Shown: positions 27,276 through 36,800, counted from the stretch's first letter. The stretch is 64,000 nucleotides of DNA from Gymnodinialimonas sp963832295 (GCA_963832295.1 CAWHTO010000001.1:1054001-1118000), one strand, 5' to 3'. Notes: generated by a model not told the origin, from the sequence alone. Numbers and translations: made by a program.

Positions 27276-28016
27276 CTAGGACGTCAAAAAGCTGATCTCT
27301 CCATCCGGCGAAATCCGCGCGGCAGTGAGTTTGCCGCCATAAACAGCGCCCGTATCCGTTGCAATTCGTCCGTCCTCGGAGAATGGCGCGTCAAACGGCT
27401 GGTGCCCGAAGGCCACCCACTGCCCATCCGTGCGCTCCTCCGACAAGAATGCCTCCGCTCCCCAAAGGAGTACTTTCTTGGCCTGCGCGGTCATCGACAG
27501 CGCAGGATCCGCGCCCGCGTGCACGACCCAGAGCGGACCTGAGTGCCACGTCAGCGGCAGGGAGTGCAGCCATTCCACAAGATCGCTGCCCATCGCCTCC
27601 ATCAAATCCCCGGCGGCATCCAGCAACTCGCCGGCATTGCGGCTTTCCGTCGTAAGCCCTGCGCCGACGCCGAAACTGGACAGCGTTTCCAGACCGCCAT
27701 ACCGGATCCACCGCTTGGCCGAGCCGGTGGGGTCGGCCAGAAAATCCAGTAACATCCTCTCGTGATTGCCCATGAGCGCGACGAGGCGTTCGGGGTAGCG
27801 ACGCGTCACGTCCGCCATGAACCGCAACACATCGGCACTGTTTTCACCACGGTCAATGTAGTCGCCCACAAAGACGACACGGGCCGTCTGGTCCGCGTGG
27901 CGCGCGATGTCATCGTCGATCCGCGCCAAAAGGCCCGCAAGCTTTTCGATGCAGCCATGTATGTCGCCGACCACAAAGACCAGCTCGCCCATCGCAGGCG
28001 CCTGCCACTGCGTCAT
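27276..28016 (-). CDS. Serine/threonine protein phosphatase-type metallophosphoesterase
   Basis: A 246-residue PPP-family dinuclear metal phosphatase. Motifs in order: VVGDIHGC, VFVGDYIDRGENS, LMGNHERML, VVHAGADP and AFGHQPF. Substrates may be phosphoproteins or diadenosine polyphosphates. The start at 28016 (MTQWQAP) is chosen over 28031. It is convergent with the sugar transferase gene and divergent from the Wza-like gene. Confidence 0.88.
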   Translation of the reverse strand: MTQWQAPAMGELVFVVGDIHGCIEKLAGLLARIDDDIARHADQTARVVFVGDYIDRGENSADVLRFMADVTRRYPERLVALMGNHERMLLDFLADPTGSAKRWIRYGGLETLSSFGVGAGLTTESRNAGELLDAAGDLMEAMGSDLVEWLHSLPLTWHSGPLWVVHAGADPALSMTAQAKKVLLWGAEAFLSEERTDGQWVAFGHQPFDAPFSEDGRIATDTGAVYGGKLTAARISPDGEISFLTS

Positions 28017-28278
28017 GATTCGTCTCCCCACACTTCAGCCGCTTGGTAGTCCACTTCCGGGAAGGATCATAATCGAAACACTCAAGGGTCATACTGCCCC
28101 GACCGCCGGAATTGGCAAACCTTGCTGCAACCGTGTCCTGATTGCATCGGCAGCAAACTATTGTTGGCGAAGCGTGGCAGCGCCTCCACGCAACAGCGCC
28201 AACGCCATGTGCTGCCACCATTCCGAAGCTGAGGGCCGTGGTGCGACCACGCGCGCGAGCCATACAGGGGAAAAGGCG

Positions 28279-29263
28279 ATGTCAAAACTGCGAACCGCCA
28301 TCTGTGGGTTTGCGATGTCGGGGCTTGCCGCTTGTGGAAGCCTCAATGTTTCCTCTTATGTGACACAGCTCGCGGGCGAAGACGGGGTGCAGGTCGTTCG
28401 CATGACACCCGCCGTCGTGGCCCAGGCAAATCGAGGCGCGGATAGCCCCCTCGTTCAGCGTCGAAGTGGCAGAGTTCAATTCCCGGCGGGTGTCCGTGGG
28501 CGGTGCAGTGCGCAGCCCCGGCGTGGTACCTGTGGGCATGACGCCGGTCTATCTGAATGAGGTTCTGGCGTCGGCCGGCGGGCTGTCGGTCGAAAACGAT
28601 GAGTTCGCCGTGATCCGCATCTATCGCGATGGCCAGATCTACCAGATCCCAGCGGAGCAGCTGTACGCAAACCGGGATCTGCAACGCATTCGCCTTGTGG
28701 ATGGTGACAGTCTGTTCATCGACACCGCCTATGATTTCCAGCAGACGCAGGCCTATTTCGAAGAGGTTATCGCGCGCGCTCAATACAGCCGGGCCGCCCG
28801 CGCCGATGCGATCAGTGAGCTGCAGGCCGAAGTCTCCATCCGCCGCTCCGCGCTTGAGGAAAGCCGCCAGAACTTCCGCGACCGTGTGGAGTTGGGGGCC
28901 GAGGGCGATGAATTTGTCTATGTGGCGGGTGAAGTCACGACCCCCGGCCGGTTCCCCCTGCCGTTTGAAAACCGCGCCACGCTGGCCGACGCGCTGTTCG
29001 ATGCAGGCGGCTGGAATGAGAGCACCGGCAACCCGTCGCAGATCTATCTGCTGCGCGGCCATGACGTCGGAGAGACCGTGGGCGGTGTCACGGCCTGCCG
29101 ATTGGATGGCGGCAACGCTGCCAATCTGATCCTCGCCACGCGGATGGAACTGCGCCCCGGCGACGTGATTTTCATCGCCGAGCAGCCAATCACCCGCTTC
29201 AGCCGCGTGATCAACCAGATCACGCCGTCGATCATCGGCATCGGCGCACACGCGGTCCAGTAA
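28279..29263 (+). pseudogene. Wza-like polysaccharide export lipoprotein with internal deletion
   Basis: The start at 28279 encodes a lipoprotein signal (MSGLAACGSLN, lipobox LAAC) and the conserved VRMTPAVVAQANR. The text then jumps, in another frame, to APSFSVEVAEFNSRRVSVGG (SLBB-type region), which runs intact to FSRVINQITPSI at 29263. Full-length homologs as I know them have a poly-export domain of about 100 or more residues between these points. The span is 3n+1, so the junction near 28430-28450 combines a deletion with a frameshift. A GTG at 28466 could start the C-terminal part alone. It is probably non-functional, leaving the locus without a normal export pore. Confidence 0.7.
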
Positions 29264-29412
29264 CCGCTGTGCCGATTGCCCGTTCAAGGCCCGGCCCGAC
29301 AGGTCCCGCAGGGCGTCTCGCCACGGATCCGCCGCCACCACCTCCGCCCGCGCGCAATCGCGATCCGCGCGAGTGGTGCGGCCTGTCACGGTCGCAAAGG
29401 AGGGTAACGGCG
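29264..29412. other. Short gap, possible gene remnant
   Basis: On the minus strand a GTG-started stretch reads CARAEVVAADPWRDALRDL and then SGRALNGQSAQRLLD before running antisense into the Wza-like gene. It is protein-like but unidentified, possibly the remnant of a small gene. Confidence 0.25.
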
Positions 29413-29847
29413 TCAGGCCGAAGGCGCTTGCTCACAGGCAAGGAACGCCTCCACTGCCGGTGCGGCGTCCGCCAGTGCCACAGTCGCCGCGACACCGTCA
29501 ATCATCGCCGTCGCGGTTTCATTGAACCGCAAACCGTCCAGCACGTTGCCAAAGCCCCGATCCGCAACGTTGACCGATCGGCCATCGTCCGAGATCACAT
29601 GCCGATCCGTCGTGATCAGATTGGGCTGCGCGCCGTCAAACCGGATGCCGAACGTGCCCATGGGCCACAGGCCGTCAATGGTCCAGGTAATCGTGTACAG
29701 GGGCCCGCCCGGATCATAGGTCAGCCGGATGTCACTGCCACGCTCCGAATGCGTCAAGGTGCAGACGGGACCGACCCGACCTGCCTCCCACGCGTTTGCG
29801 GCGGGTGCGATAAACAGTGCCATCAAAAGCAGAAGCGTGCGTTTCAT
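29413..29847 (-). CDS. Hypothetical secreted protein
   Basis: A 144-residue protein with a clear signal peptide (RTLLLLMALFIAPAANA) and a mature domain with two cysteines (CTLTHS, ACEQ). Proteins of this type in Rhodobacteraceae have no assigned function and are sometimes mislabelled as excinuclease subunits. It is 120 nt from the fasciclin gene on the same strand. Confidence 0.7.
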   Translation of the reverse strand: MKRTLLLLMALFIAPAANAWEAGRVGPVCTLTHSERGSDIRLTYDPGGPLYTITWTIDGLWPMGTFGIRFDGAQPNLITTDRHVISDDGRSVNVADRGFGNVLDGLRFNETATAMIDGVAATVALADAAPAVEAFLACEQAPSA

Positions 29848-29967
29848 GCGGTGGAAGATGGCGCTGTTCATCAGAAAGGCAAGGGGCGGCGCGTCGGCAC
29901 ACGAACGCCGCCACCCCGTGAAAGAGGCCGCGGCGCGGTGTTGTGTCAGGGTCGTGCCGGGCGGTCG

Positions 29968-30531
29968 TCAGTCCGATGGCAGAAGCACGCGGTCGATCAC
30001 GTGAACAACACCGTTGGATTGCATCACATCGGCCGTCTCCACCGTCGAAAAGCGGCCCGTCTGGTCGAAGATCACAATGTCATCGCCCCGCATCTGCGCG
30101 GTGATCGTGCCACCGGCGACCGTGGTGAAGTTGGCGTATTCGTTGGTCTGGATCGCCTCCATCAGATCTGCGGCCGTGATCGTGCCGGGAACGACGTGGT
30201 AGGTCAGGATGCCTTGCAGGGCGGCTCGGTTCTCATCCATCATCAGGAAGGCCACGGTGTCGGCCGGCACGGCGGCAAACGCGTCATTCGTGGGCGCGAA
30301 CACGGTGAACGGGCCGGGCCCTGCCAGCGTCTCGACCAGTTCGGCCTGGGTGACGGCGGCGACCAGTGTGGTCAGGTTCGGCGCGTTGGATGCGTTCACG
30401 GCAATCGGCTGATCGGCCAGCATTTCCGCGCCGCCCACCATCGGGTTTGCGGTAGAATGGGCGGCACCGAACGCCGCCGTGGCAAGAAGTGCGGACGCGG
30501 CTGTTGCCAGAAGTGTTGTCTTGAAGGTCAT
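29968..30531 (-). CDS. Secreted fasciclin-domain protein
   Basis: A 187-residue exported protein (signal peptide LLATAASALLATAAFGAAH) with a single FAS1 domain. The H1 motif GPFTVFAPTNDAFAAVP, the central YHVVPGTI and the terminal VVHVIDRVLLPSD are intact. FAS1 domains mediate adhesion; in marine bacteria such proteins are abundant in the exoproteome. Confidence 0.93.
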   Translation of the reverse strand: MTFKTTLLATAASALLATAAFGAAHSTANPMVGGAEMLADQPIAVNASNAPNLTTLVAAVTQAELVETLAGPGPFTVFAPTNDAFAAVPADTVAFLMMDENRAALQGILTYHVVPGTITAADLMEAIQTNEYANFTTVAGGTITAQMRGDDIVIFDQTGRFSTVETADVMQSNGVVHVIDRVLLPSD

Positions 30532-30718
30532 TGGGGTCTCTCCGTTGGTTGGTGTTGATCTTGCCGGAAGCCACGGAGCAGGCGGCGGAGAGGTTTCAGA
30601 CTATGTGTTCACGGCTGCGTGAGGGCCGCACTGGTGCCGTGTCTGGGCGGCACAATTGCCATAGAAATGCCACCCGAGGGTGCGACAAGCCGGTGTCATA
30701 GCAAAGAAATCCGGTCCC

Positions 30719-31375
30719 ATGCGCACACCCCTGTTCCTGTTCCTGATCTCCCTCGCCTTCGCGGCGGCGGCCTATGTGTTTGGGAACGCCACCCTGACAC
30801 TGCCGCTTGCGGTCTCGGGTCTGGCGGCGGTTGCGGCTGGCCTGCTGATCGTTTCGGCCTTGGTGCGACGTCCCAGAACGGCTGTTCCCGCACCCAAGGA
30901 TCGGGCGAAAGCCGCGCCGGACAAGCGCGCGAAGGACACACCGCACAAGCGCAGAAAAAGCGGCGGTCCCCATGTCGTCATCGACGGCTCGAACGTGATG
31001 CACTGGGACGGAGAGATTCCGCGCCTTGCGACGCTCCGACAGGTGATCGCGGAATTGCGCGCCAGGGGCTGCCAGCCCGGTATCATCTTCGACGCCAACG
31101 CAGGCTACAAGTTTGCGGACAGGTATCTGGACGACAGCCACTTCGCGAAACTGCTGGACCTGCCCGGAGACCGGGTCCTGGTCGTTCCAAAGGGAGAGCC
31201 CGCCGATCCGACCATCCTAGAAGCCGCGCGAGAGTTGGGCGCGAAAGTCCTGACCAATGATCGGTATCGCGATTGGGCAGAGGTCTACCCCGAGGTGACT
31301 GATCCGGGCCTGCTGGTGACCGGCGGGGTCAGGCGGGGGAAGGTGTGGCTGGATAGGAAGGCGTTGGCGGCTTGA
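30719..31375 (+). CDS. Membrane-anchored NYN/Zc3h12a-like ribonuclease domain protein
   Basis: A 218-residue protein. Two N-terminal transmembrane helices (LFLFLISLAFAAAAYVF and LPLAVSGLAAVAAGLLIVSAL) are followed by a basic linker (KDRAKAAPDKRAKDTPHKRR). The NYN domain then begins with HVVIDGSNVMHW and contains IIFDANAGYKFAD and VLTNDRYRDW, with the PIN-like acidic residues in place. This predicts a membrane-tethered cytoplasmic RNase. The start at 30719 is chosen because it begins the first helix. Confidence 0.82.
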   Translation: MRTPLFLFLISLAFAAAAYVFGNATLTLPLAVSGLAAVAAGLLIVSALVRRPRTAVPAPKDRAKAAPDKRAKDTPHKRRKSGGPHVVIDGSNVMHWDGEIPRLATLRQVIAELRARGCQPGIIFDANAGYKFADRYLDDSHFAKLLDLPGDRVLVVPKGEPADPTILEAARELGAKVLTNDRYRDWAEVYPEVTDPGLLVTGGVRRGKVWLDRKALAA

Positions 31376-31734
31376 TTTAGACGCCAATTCCACGCACCCG
31401 GCGCGGAATCAAGGCCGCAGGCCGCCGCCCCTCGGAAGGGCGATCTGGCTGGGCTTGGCGCATCGGCGTCCCGTCGGACGGGCATGGCGGCCATAAAGTG
31501 CTCCCTCAGAAGGAGGATCAATGACATCCTCCGCGACAGCCTACACCGCCAGCAGATAAACCAAAGCGCCTGGTCCTGAGCGATGTTTCCGGTTGTATTC
31601 CGTCTTCGGCAATCGACCCCACTGGCCGCAATCCGCGCAAATCCCACCATGCAAATCTTTGCCAAAAAGTTAACGCAAGATTATTTTTATGGAGAGTCAA
31701 AGGGTTGAGGCTCTGCTCAACCTTGAGCACCCCG
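31376..31734. other. Convergent intergenic region
   Basis: Between the NYN gene and uvrB, which converge. No gene is recognised. It contains a GTTAACG/AT-rich stretch and copy 2 of the TGCTCAACCTTGAGCA palindrome, which may act as a transcription end signal for uvrB. Confidence 0.45.
31714..31729. repeat. 16-bp palindrome TGCTCAACCTTGAGCA (copy 2 of 3)
   Basis: Identical to the copy at 7693, and with the same 38-nt spacing to an upstream GTTAACG preceded by a run of A. It lies just 3' of uvrB. Confidence 0.75.
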
Positions 31735-33930
31735 TCACCGCCCCCGCCGCTTCACGTTCCCGCCTCGTTGCCCGCCCCTCCCGGCCGTTGACCGACCCCG
31801 AGCCTTCGACGCATCCTCCACCGCTGCCTCTATTGCCGATTGCCGCGCCAGCGGATCGTCGGCAATCGCCAGTTCCACCGTCTCCAGCCGTTTCACCTCG
31901 TCGCGCATCCGGGCGGCTTCCTCGAACTCCAGGTTCTCCGCCGCCTTGCGCATCTTGTCGCGCAGATGCTCCAGATGCGCCGCCAGATTGGCCCCGACCA
32001 GAGGTTTCTCGATCTTCGCCGTCACCCGGCTCTGATCGGTGTCGCCCATATAGGTGCCCATGAGGATATCATCGACGTTCTTCCTGATCGTCGCGGGGGT
32101 GATGCCGTGCTCCAGATTATACGCCTCCTGCTTGGCTCGCCTGCGGTCCGTCTCGCGCATCGCGCGTTCCATGGATCCGGTGATCTTGTCGGCGTACATG
32201 ATCACCCGACCCTCGGCATTTCGCGCCGCCCGGCCAATCGTCTGAACCAGCGACGTCTCGGACCGCAAGAAGCCTTCCTTGTCCGCGTCCAGAATGGCGA
32301 CCAGCCCGCATTCGGGGATATCCAGACCCTCGCGCAGCAGGTTGATCCCGATCAGCACATCGAAGGCCCCAAGCCGCAGGTCGCGCAGGATTTCGATCCG
32401 CTCCAGCGTGTCGATGTCGGAGTGCATGTAGCGCACGCGGATGCCCTGTTCGTGCATGTATTCGGTCAGATCCTCGGCCATGCGTTTGGTCAGCGTCGTG
32501 CACAGCGTGCGGAATCCGGCGGCGGAGACTTTGCCCACCTCGTCCAGAAGATCATCGACCTGCATCTCCACCGGTCGGATCTCGATCTGAGGGTCGACAA
32601 GGCCCGTGGGGCGGATGACCTGTTCGGTGAAGACACCGCCCGCCTGCTCCAGCTCCCAGGCGGCGGGCGTGGCGGAGACGAAGACGGATTGCGGGCGCAT
32701 GGCGTCCCATTCCTCGAACTTCAGGGGGCGGTTGTCCATGCACGAGGGCAGGCGGAAACCATGCTCCGCCAGCGTCATCTTGCGCCGGAAGTCGCCGCGA
32801 TACATGCCGCCGATCTGCGGCACGGAGACGTGGCTTTCGTCCGCAAAAACAATCGCATTGTCGGGAATGTATTCGAACAGGGTCGGGGGCGGCTCACCGG
32901 GGGCGCGGCCTGTCAGATAGCGGGAGTAATTCTCGATCCCGTTGCACACGCCAGTGGCCTCCAGCATCTCCAGATCGAAATTCGTGCGCTGCTCCAGCCG
33001 CTGCGCTTCCAGCAGTTTGCCCTCACCGATCAACTGGTCGAGGCGCAGGACCAGTTCCGCTTTGATGCCCTTCATCGCCTGCTGCATCGTCGGGCGCGGG
33101 GTGACGTAGTGGCTGTTCGCGTAGATGCGGATCTTCTCGAACGTATCCGTCCTGGCCCCGGTCAGCGGGTCAAACTCGGTGATACTCTCCAACTCCTGCC
33201 CGAAAAACGACAGCTTCCAGGCGCGGTCATCCAGGTGGGCGGGCCAGACCTCAAGGCTGTCGCCGCGCACCCGGAAACACCCGCGCTGGAACGCCGCGTC
33301 GTTGCGGCGGTATTGCTGTGCCACAAGATCCGCGATCACCTTGCGCTGGTCGTAGTCCTGCCCGGCGAACAGATCCTGCGTCATCGCGCCGTAGGTTTCC
33401 ACGCTGCCGATGCCGTAGATACACGAGACCGACGCCACGATGATCACGTCATCGCGCTCCAGCAGCGCGCGGGTGGCCGAATGCCTCATCCGGTCGATCT
33501 GCTCGTTGATCTGGCTCTCTTTCTCGATATAGGTGTCGGACCGCGCGACGTAGGCCTCGGGCTGATAGTAATCGTAATACGAAACGAAGTATTCGACGGC
33601 ATTTTCCGGAAAGAAGCTTTTGAACTCTCCGTAAAGCTGTGCCGCCAGCGTCTTGTTGGGCGCGAGGATGATCGCCGGGCGCTGCGTTTGTTCGATCATC
33701 TTGGCCATGGTGAAGGTTTTTCCCGTGCCCGTGGCCCCCAGAAGCACCTGATCCCGGTCGCCGTTGCGGATGCCCTCCGACAGCTCCGCAATGGCCGTAG
33801 GCTGGTCGCCCGCGGGCTCAAACCCGGAGTGCATGACGAAGGTCTTGCCGCCCTCCATCTTCAGATGGGCGCGGATATCATCGACGGCGCGGCCCGTGGC
33901 GGGCATCTGTTGGGGTGAGTTGTTGTGCAT
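31735..33930 (-). CDS. uvrB: UvrABC system protein B
   Basis: DNA damage-recognition helicase subunit of nucleotide excision repair, loaded by UvrA and acting with UvrC. Walker A is GATGTGKTFTM, the beta-hairpin region is SYYDYYQPEAYV, the DEAD-like box is FADESH, motif VI is QTIGRAARN, and the C-terminal UVR motif is FEEAARMRDEVKRLE. The protein is 731 aa from MHNNSPQQ at 33930, which fits the family; the frame runs open to 34245 without family similarity. The C-terminal tail is basic and Gly/Arg-rich. Confidence 0.96.
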   Translation of the reverse strand: MHNNSPQQMPATGRAVDDIRAHLKMEGGKTFVMHSGFEPAGDQPTAIAELSEGIRNGDRDQVLLGATGTGKTFTMAKMIEQTQRPAIILAPNKTLAAQLYGEFKSFFPENAVEYFVSYYDYYQPEAYVARSDTYIEKESQINEQIDRMRHSATRALLERDDVIIVASVSCIYGIGSVETYGAMTQDLFAGQDYDQRKVIADLVAQQYRRNDAAFQRGCFRVRGDSLEVWPAHLDDRAWKLSFFGQELESITEFDPLTGARTDTFEKIRIYANSHYVTPRPTMQQAMKGIKAELVLRLDQLIGEGKLLEAQRLEQRTNFDLEMLEATGVCNGIENYSRYLTGRAPGEPPPTLFEYIPDNAIVFADESHVSVPQIGGMYRGDFRRKMTLAEHGFRLPSCMDNRPLKFEEWDAMRPQSVFVSATPAAWELEQAGGVFTEQVIRPTGLVDPQIEIRPVEMQVDDLLDEVGKVSAAGFRTLCTTLTKRMAEDLTEYMHEQGIRVRYMHSDIDTLERIEILRDLRLGAFDVLIGINLLREGLDIPECGLVAILDADKEGFLRSETSLVQTIGRAARNAEGRVIMYADKITGSMERAMRETDRRRAKQEAYNLEHGITPATIRKNVDDILMGTYMGDTDQSRVTAKIEKPLVGANLAAHLEHLRDKMRKAAENLEFEEAARMRDEVKRLETVELAIADDPLARQSAIEAAVEDASKARGRSTAGRGGQRGGNVKRRGR

Positions 33931-34321
33931 GTCTCGCGGCCTTTGGGGTGTCGCCCTATACAATGGTCCTTGTGCGGGTGGCTGCAAGGGGGCGGTGGCA
34001 AAGCTGATGACAGCATGGTGTCGGGAGGCATTGGCCGCAGGCGTGACAGGGCACCGCCCGATACCAGTCGAAGTTACCAAATCGTTAATGAATTGAAGGG
34101 CTTTGAGCAGACAATTGCTTTGCGCGCCGACACGCCGGAACGTATAAGGAACGGGCAAGCAGCAGAAGCGGTTGCCGGCCACGTGCCGTACCCACCCACC
34201 CCTCGCTCCCTCGGCTATGGGCTGGCAACCAAATCTGCGTTTCATCCGCCCGGCCGCTCTCGCCGCAGGCGGTTTTTTTGTGATTCAGGCACGGGCGGTC
34301 ATCTGTGCTACACCCGCTGAC
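33931..34321. other. Divergent intergenic region between uvrB and the next gene
   Basis: No gene is supported. It should contain both promoters. I see no clear LexA box of the alphaproteobacterial GTTC-N7-GTTC type. Confidence 0.4.
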
Positions 34322-35485
34322 ATGCGCCTGATCCCAATCCTTTGCCTCAGCCTCACGCAGCCCGCCTTCGCCGATGCCGACCCGCCGCGTATCTATGCCC
34401 AACCGGGCCCGGTTCAGATCGCGGGCCCGGCGGAGGTTGTGTTCGACTGGACAACCGACAGATGCGAGGACAACCACTTCGCCGATCTGCCCGTGCGCGC
34501 GTTTCGCCGGAACGGAGAGGTCACGCTGATCCTGAGCCACGACATCACCCGCACCATGACAGGGCCGGATTTTGACAGCCTCACGGTCAATTGCGAGATC
34601 GCGATGCGCTCTGCCCGTGATCGTGATCCCGCCACCTTCGCCAACACGGAATGGATCGCCGCCACCTACCTCCAGGGTGACAGAATTCATGCATTGATCC
34701 ACAACGAATATCAGGGAAACCGCTATCCGGATTGCCAGTCAGCTGACTATTTCAGCTGTTGGTACAATTCTATCACCGCAGCGCTTTCTGTCGATGGCGG
34801 GGCCAGCTTCAGCCATGCGGCAGCGCTGCCAAACCACCTGGTCGCGTCGATCCCCGAACAATACGCCCCGGACGAGGGTATTTTCGGGGCCTTCAGCCCG
34901 TCCAACATCATAGCCTATGATGGCCACTTCTACGTGGTCTTCAAAGTGCAGACCTATCCGCTTGGCACGCAGCACACCTGCCTGATGCGCACCGCCACGT
35001 TGGACGATCCGGACAGTTGGCGATATTGGTCCGGTGCCGGTTTCGATGGCCGGTTTGCCGATCCCTACCGCGACGACCTGCGGGCGATGCGCGCCACGAC
35101 CTGCACGCCGATTGCCCTGCCGGAAATTGCGCAGATGCATGAGGGGATCAGCTACAACACCGCGCTGGGTCAGTTCATTCTGGTCGGGACCAGCAACGAT
35201 CCGTCCCTGACGCCGAACCCCTTCGGGTTCTACTACGCGCTCTCCGATGATCTGATCACCTGGACCATGCGCACGCCGCTCTTGGAGGTCCGGTTGCCGT
35301 GGCGCGCCACGGGGCGGGAGACGGTCTACCTATACCCGACGCTGATCGACCCTGCGTCCCCGTCCGAAAACTACGAGACGACAGGGGCCACCGCGGATCT
35401 TTACTTCACCCGGCTCAACTTCGGCTCCGGCGATCCGGACCGCGACCTGATCCGTATGCCAGTCACGATTACCCCGCCCGGCTAA
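34322..35485 (+). CDS. Secreted beta-propeller-like protein (sialidase/GH43-like fold)
   Basis: A 387-residue protein with a short signal peptide (LIPILCLSLTQPAFA). It has repeated blades such as FSPSNIIAYDGHFYVVFKV, FGFYYALSDDLITW and YLYPTLIDPASPSENYE, plus an Asp-box-like SVDGGASFS. Such five- or six-bladed propellers are found in glycosidases and in uncharacterised periplasmic proteins. No catalytic triad can be assigned by eye. It is a single gene. Confidence 0.65.
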   Translation: MRLIPILCLSLTQPAFADADPPRIYAQPGPVQIAGPAEVVFDWTTDRCEDNHFADLPVRAFRRNGEVTLILSHDITRTMTGPDFDSLTVNCEIAMRSARDRDPATFANTEWIAATYLQGDRIHALIHNEYQGNRYPDCQSADYFSCWYNSITAALSVDGGASFSHAAALPNHLVASIPEQYAPDEGIFGAFSPSNIIAYDGHFYVVFKVQTYPLGTQHTCLMRTATLDDPDSWRYWSGAGFDGRFADPYRDDLRAMRATTCTPIALPEIAQMHEGISYNTALGQFILVGTSNDPSLTPNPFGFYYALSDDLITWTMRTPLLEVRLPWRATGRETVYLYPTLIDPASPSENYETTGATADLYFTRLNFGSGDPDRDLIRMPVTITPPG

Positions 35486-35834
35486 GCTGGTGACGCGACG
35501 GACCCCGCCGCCACCTCTGCGCCAGGGACGGCTCCACCAGTGATGCCGCAGCATTGCGGTAGCCTTCAGTCAGACCAGCGTGCATTTGGCCCGCGACACA
35601 CCTGGGCTTGCACCCGTGGTCCGGCGTCCGGGGATGGGCCGGTCCGACGATACTGGCCGCAGGCGCACGCGTCTTCATGCCCGCGTATCGCACTGCGAGT
35701 GTCGCTGATCTGGATCGCGGTCAGCGTGCCCCGGCGCAGGGGCGACCGTGCCGCGCCTCGGAGGCGCTTTGCAGTTGCCACGCGCGCCGGAAATTTCCAT
35801 AGTCGCGGCGTTCGTTCCCAACTGAGGCCGCCCC
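35486..35834. other. Gap with no recognised gene
   Basis: About 350 nt of GC-rich sequence between the propeller-like gene and the NDUFS4-like gene. Only overlapping short ORFs without family features are seen. Confidence 0.4.
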
Positions 35835-36146
35835 ATGCGCGCACGTATCTACAAGCCCGCCAAGACCGCCATGTCGTCCGGCACCGCGAAGACGAAAGAA
35901 TGGGTGTTGGAACACAACGCCACCTCCGCGCGCGGGATAGATCCGTTGATGGGCTGGACGTCGTCGTCGGATATGGACAGCCAGGTGCGCTTGCGATTCG
36001 ACACTCTGGACGCCGCAAAGGCCTATGCCAGGGACCACGGGATCGAGGCGACGGTGACCAAACCGAAGTCGCGCAAACCCAATGTCCGTGCTGGCGGGTA
36101 TGGTGAGAATTTTGCCACCAACCGTCGCGGCGCCTGGACCCATTGA
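35835..36146 (+). CDS. NADH dehydrogenase accessory subunit, NDUFS4-like (ETC complex I conserved region)
   Basis: A 103-residue homolog of the mitochondrial NDUFS4/AQDQ subunit, which stabilises the N-module of complex I and is found in alphaproteobacteria. Motifs: ARIYKPAKTAMSSGTAKTK, WVLEHN and LMGWTSSSDMDSQVRLRFDT, with YGENFATNRRGAWTH at the C-terminus. It lies away from the nuo operon, as is usual. It overlaps the next gene by 4 nt. Confidence 0.92.
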   Translation: MRARIYKPAKTAMSSGTAKTKEWVLEHNATSARGIDPLMGWTSSSDMDSQVRLRFDTLDAAKAYARDHGIEATVTKPKSRKPNVRAGGYGENFATNRRGAWTH

Positions 36147-36610
36147 GCGCGCTTCGCTTCGAGATCGCCGATCCTCTTGACCCTCCGGTCGCCGCGCTTG
36201 TTGCTGCCCATCATGCCGCCTCAAGCCTGCATTACGCGGCAGAAGATTGCCACGCGCTGGACGGCGTGGCGATGGCGGAGGCGGGCGTTTTGCTGCATGC
36301 GCTTCGGGATCGCGAAGCGGTCTTGGGCATTGGCGGCTTGAAGCCATTTGGCACCGGGTCGGTCGAGTTGAAGTCCATGTTTGTCTCTGAAACCGCACGG
36401 GGCCGGGGCGTCGCGCGAACGTTGCTGGAGCATCTCCTGGCAGTGGCGAAAGCAGCGGGCTACGATGCCATTTTTCTGGAGGCAGGGCGCAGTGACGACT
36501 ACGCAGCCCCCGCCCGCGCGCTCTATGATCGTGCCGGATTTGTCGAGTGTCCGCCCTTCGGTCCCTACGTCGCGCGTGCCGCCAGCCTGTTTCTGACCCG
36601 CGCGGTGTGA
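36143..36610 (+). CDS. GNAT-family N-acetyltransferase
   Basis: A 155-residue acetyl-CoA-dependent acyltransferase. The acetyl-CoA loop reads MFVSETARGRGVARTLLEHL (R/Q-x-x-G-x-G/A), followed by LEAGRSDDYAAPARALYDR. It starts with TTG overlapping the upstream TGA, giving tight coupling to the NDUFS4-like gene. The substrate is unknown. Confidence 0.85.
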   Translation: MSALRFEIADPLDPPVAALVAAHHAASSLHYAAEDCHALDGVAMAEAGVLLHALRDREAVLGIGGLKPFGTGSVELKSMFVSETARGRGVARTLLEHLLAVAKAAGYDAIFLEAGRSDDYAAPARALYDRAGFVECPPFGPYVARAASLFLTRAV

Positions 36611-36613
36611 CGG

Positions 36614-36656
36614 GATCGGTGTACGGAGTGTGTACAGGGTGTGTACGCGGTGTGCA
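36614..36656. repeat. Short array of TGTAC motifs at 11-nt spacing
   Basis: TGTAC occurs at 36620, 36631 and 36642, followed by TGTGC at 36651. The 11-nt spacing is close to one helical turn. It lies about 80 nt upstream of tRNA-Arg. Confidence 0.5.
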
Positions 36657-36723
36657 GGCCGGGTCGGCGACCTCAAACACCCCGTGGACGGCCCGGTCCC
36701 GAGCGGCTAAACCAGCTTTCAGC

Positions 36724-36800
36724 GGGCCCATAGCTCAACTGGATAGAGCACCTGACTTCTAATCAGGGGGTTGAGGGTTCGAGTCCTTCTGGGCCCGCCA
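36724..36800 (+). tRNA. tRNA-Arg (anticodon TCT)
   Basis: A 77-nt cloverleaf. Acceptor GGGCCCA pairs with TGGGCCC, and the D-arm is AGCTCAACTGGATAGAGC. The anticodon loop CTTCTAA reads TCT, and the T-arm is AGGGTTCGAGTCCTT. The terminal CCA is encoded. Confidence 0.95.

Noticed and set aside
29269..30558. A 429-codon plus-strand ORF
   Set aside because: Covers the secreted protein and fasciclin genes in antisense; Pro/Arg/His-rich with no domain.
31840..33918. A 692-codon plus-strand ORF
   Set aside because: It is the antisense frame of uvrB, rich in His/Arg and without family features.
36614..36656. CRISPR-like array
   Set aside because: Repeat units are only about 11 nt, with no spacers and no cas genes in the window.
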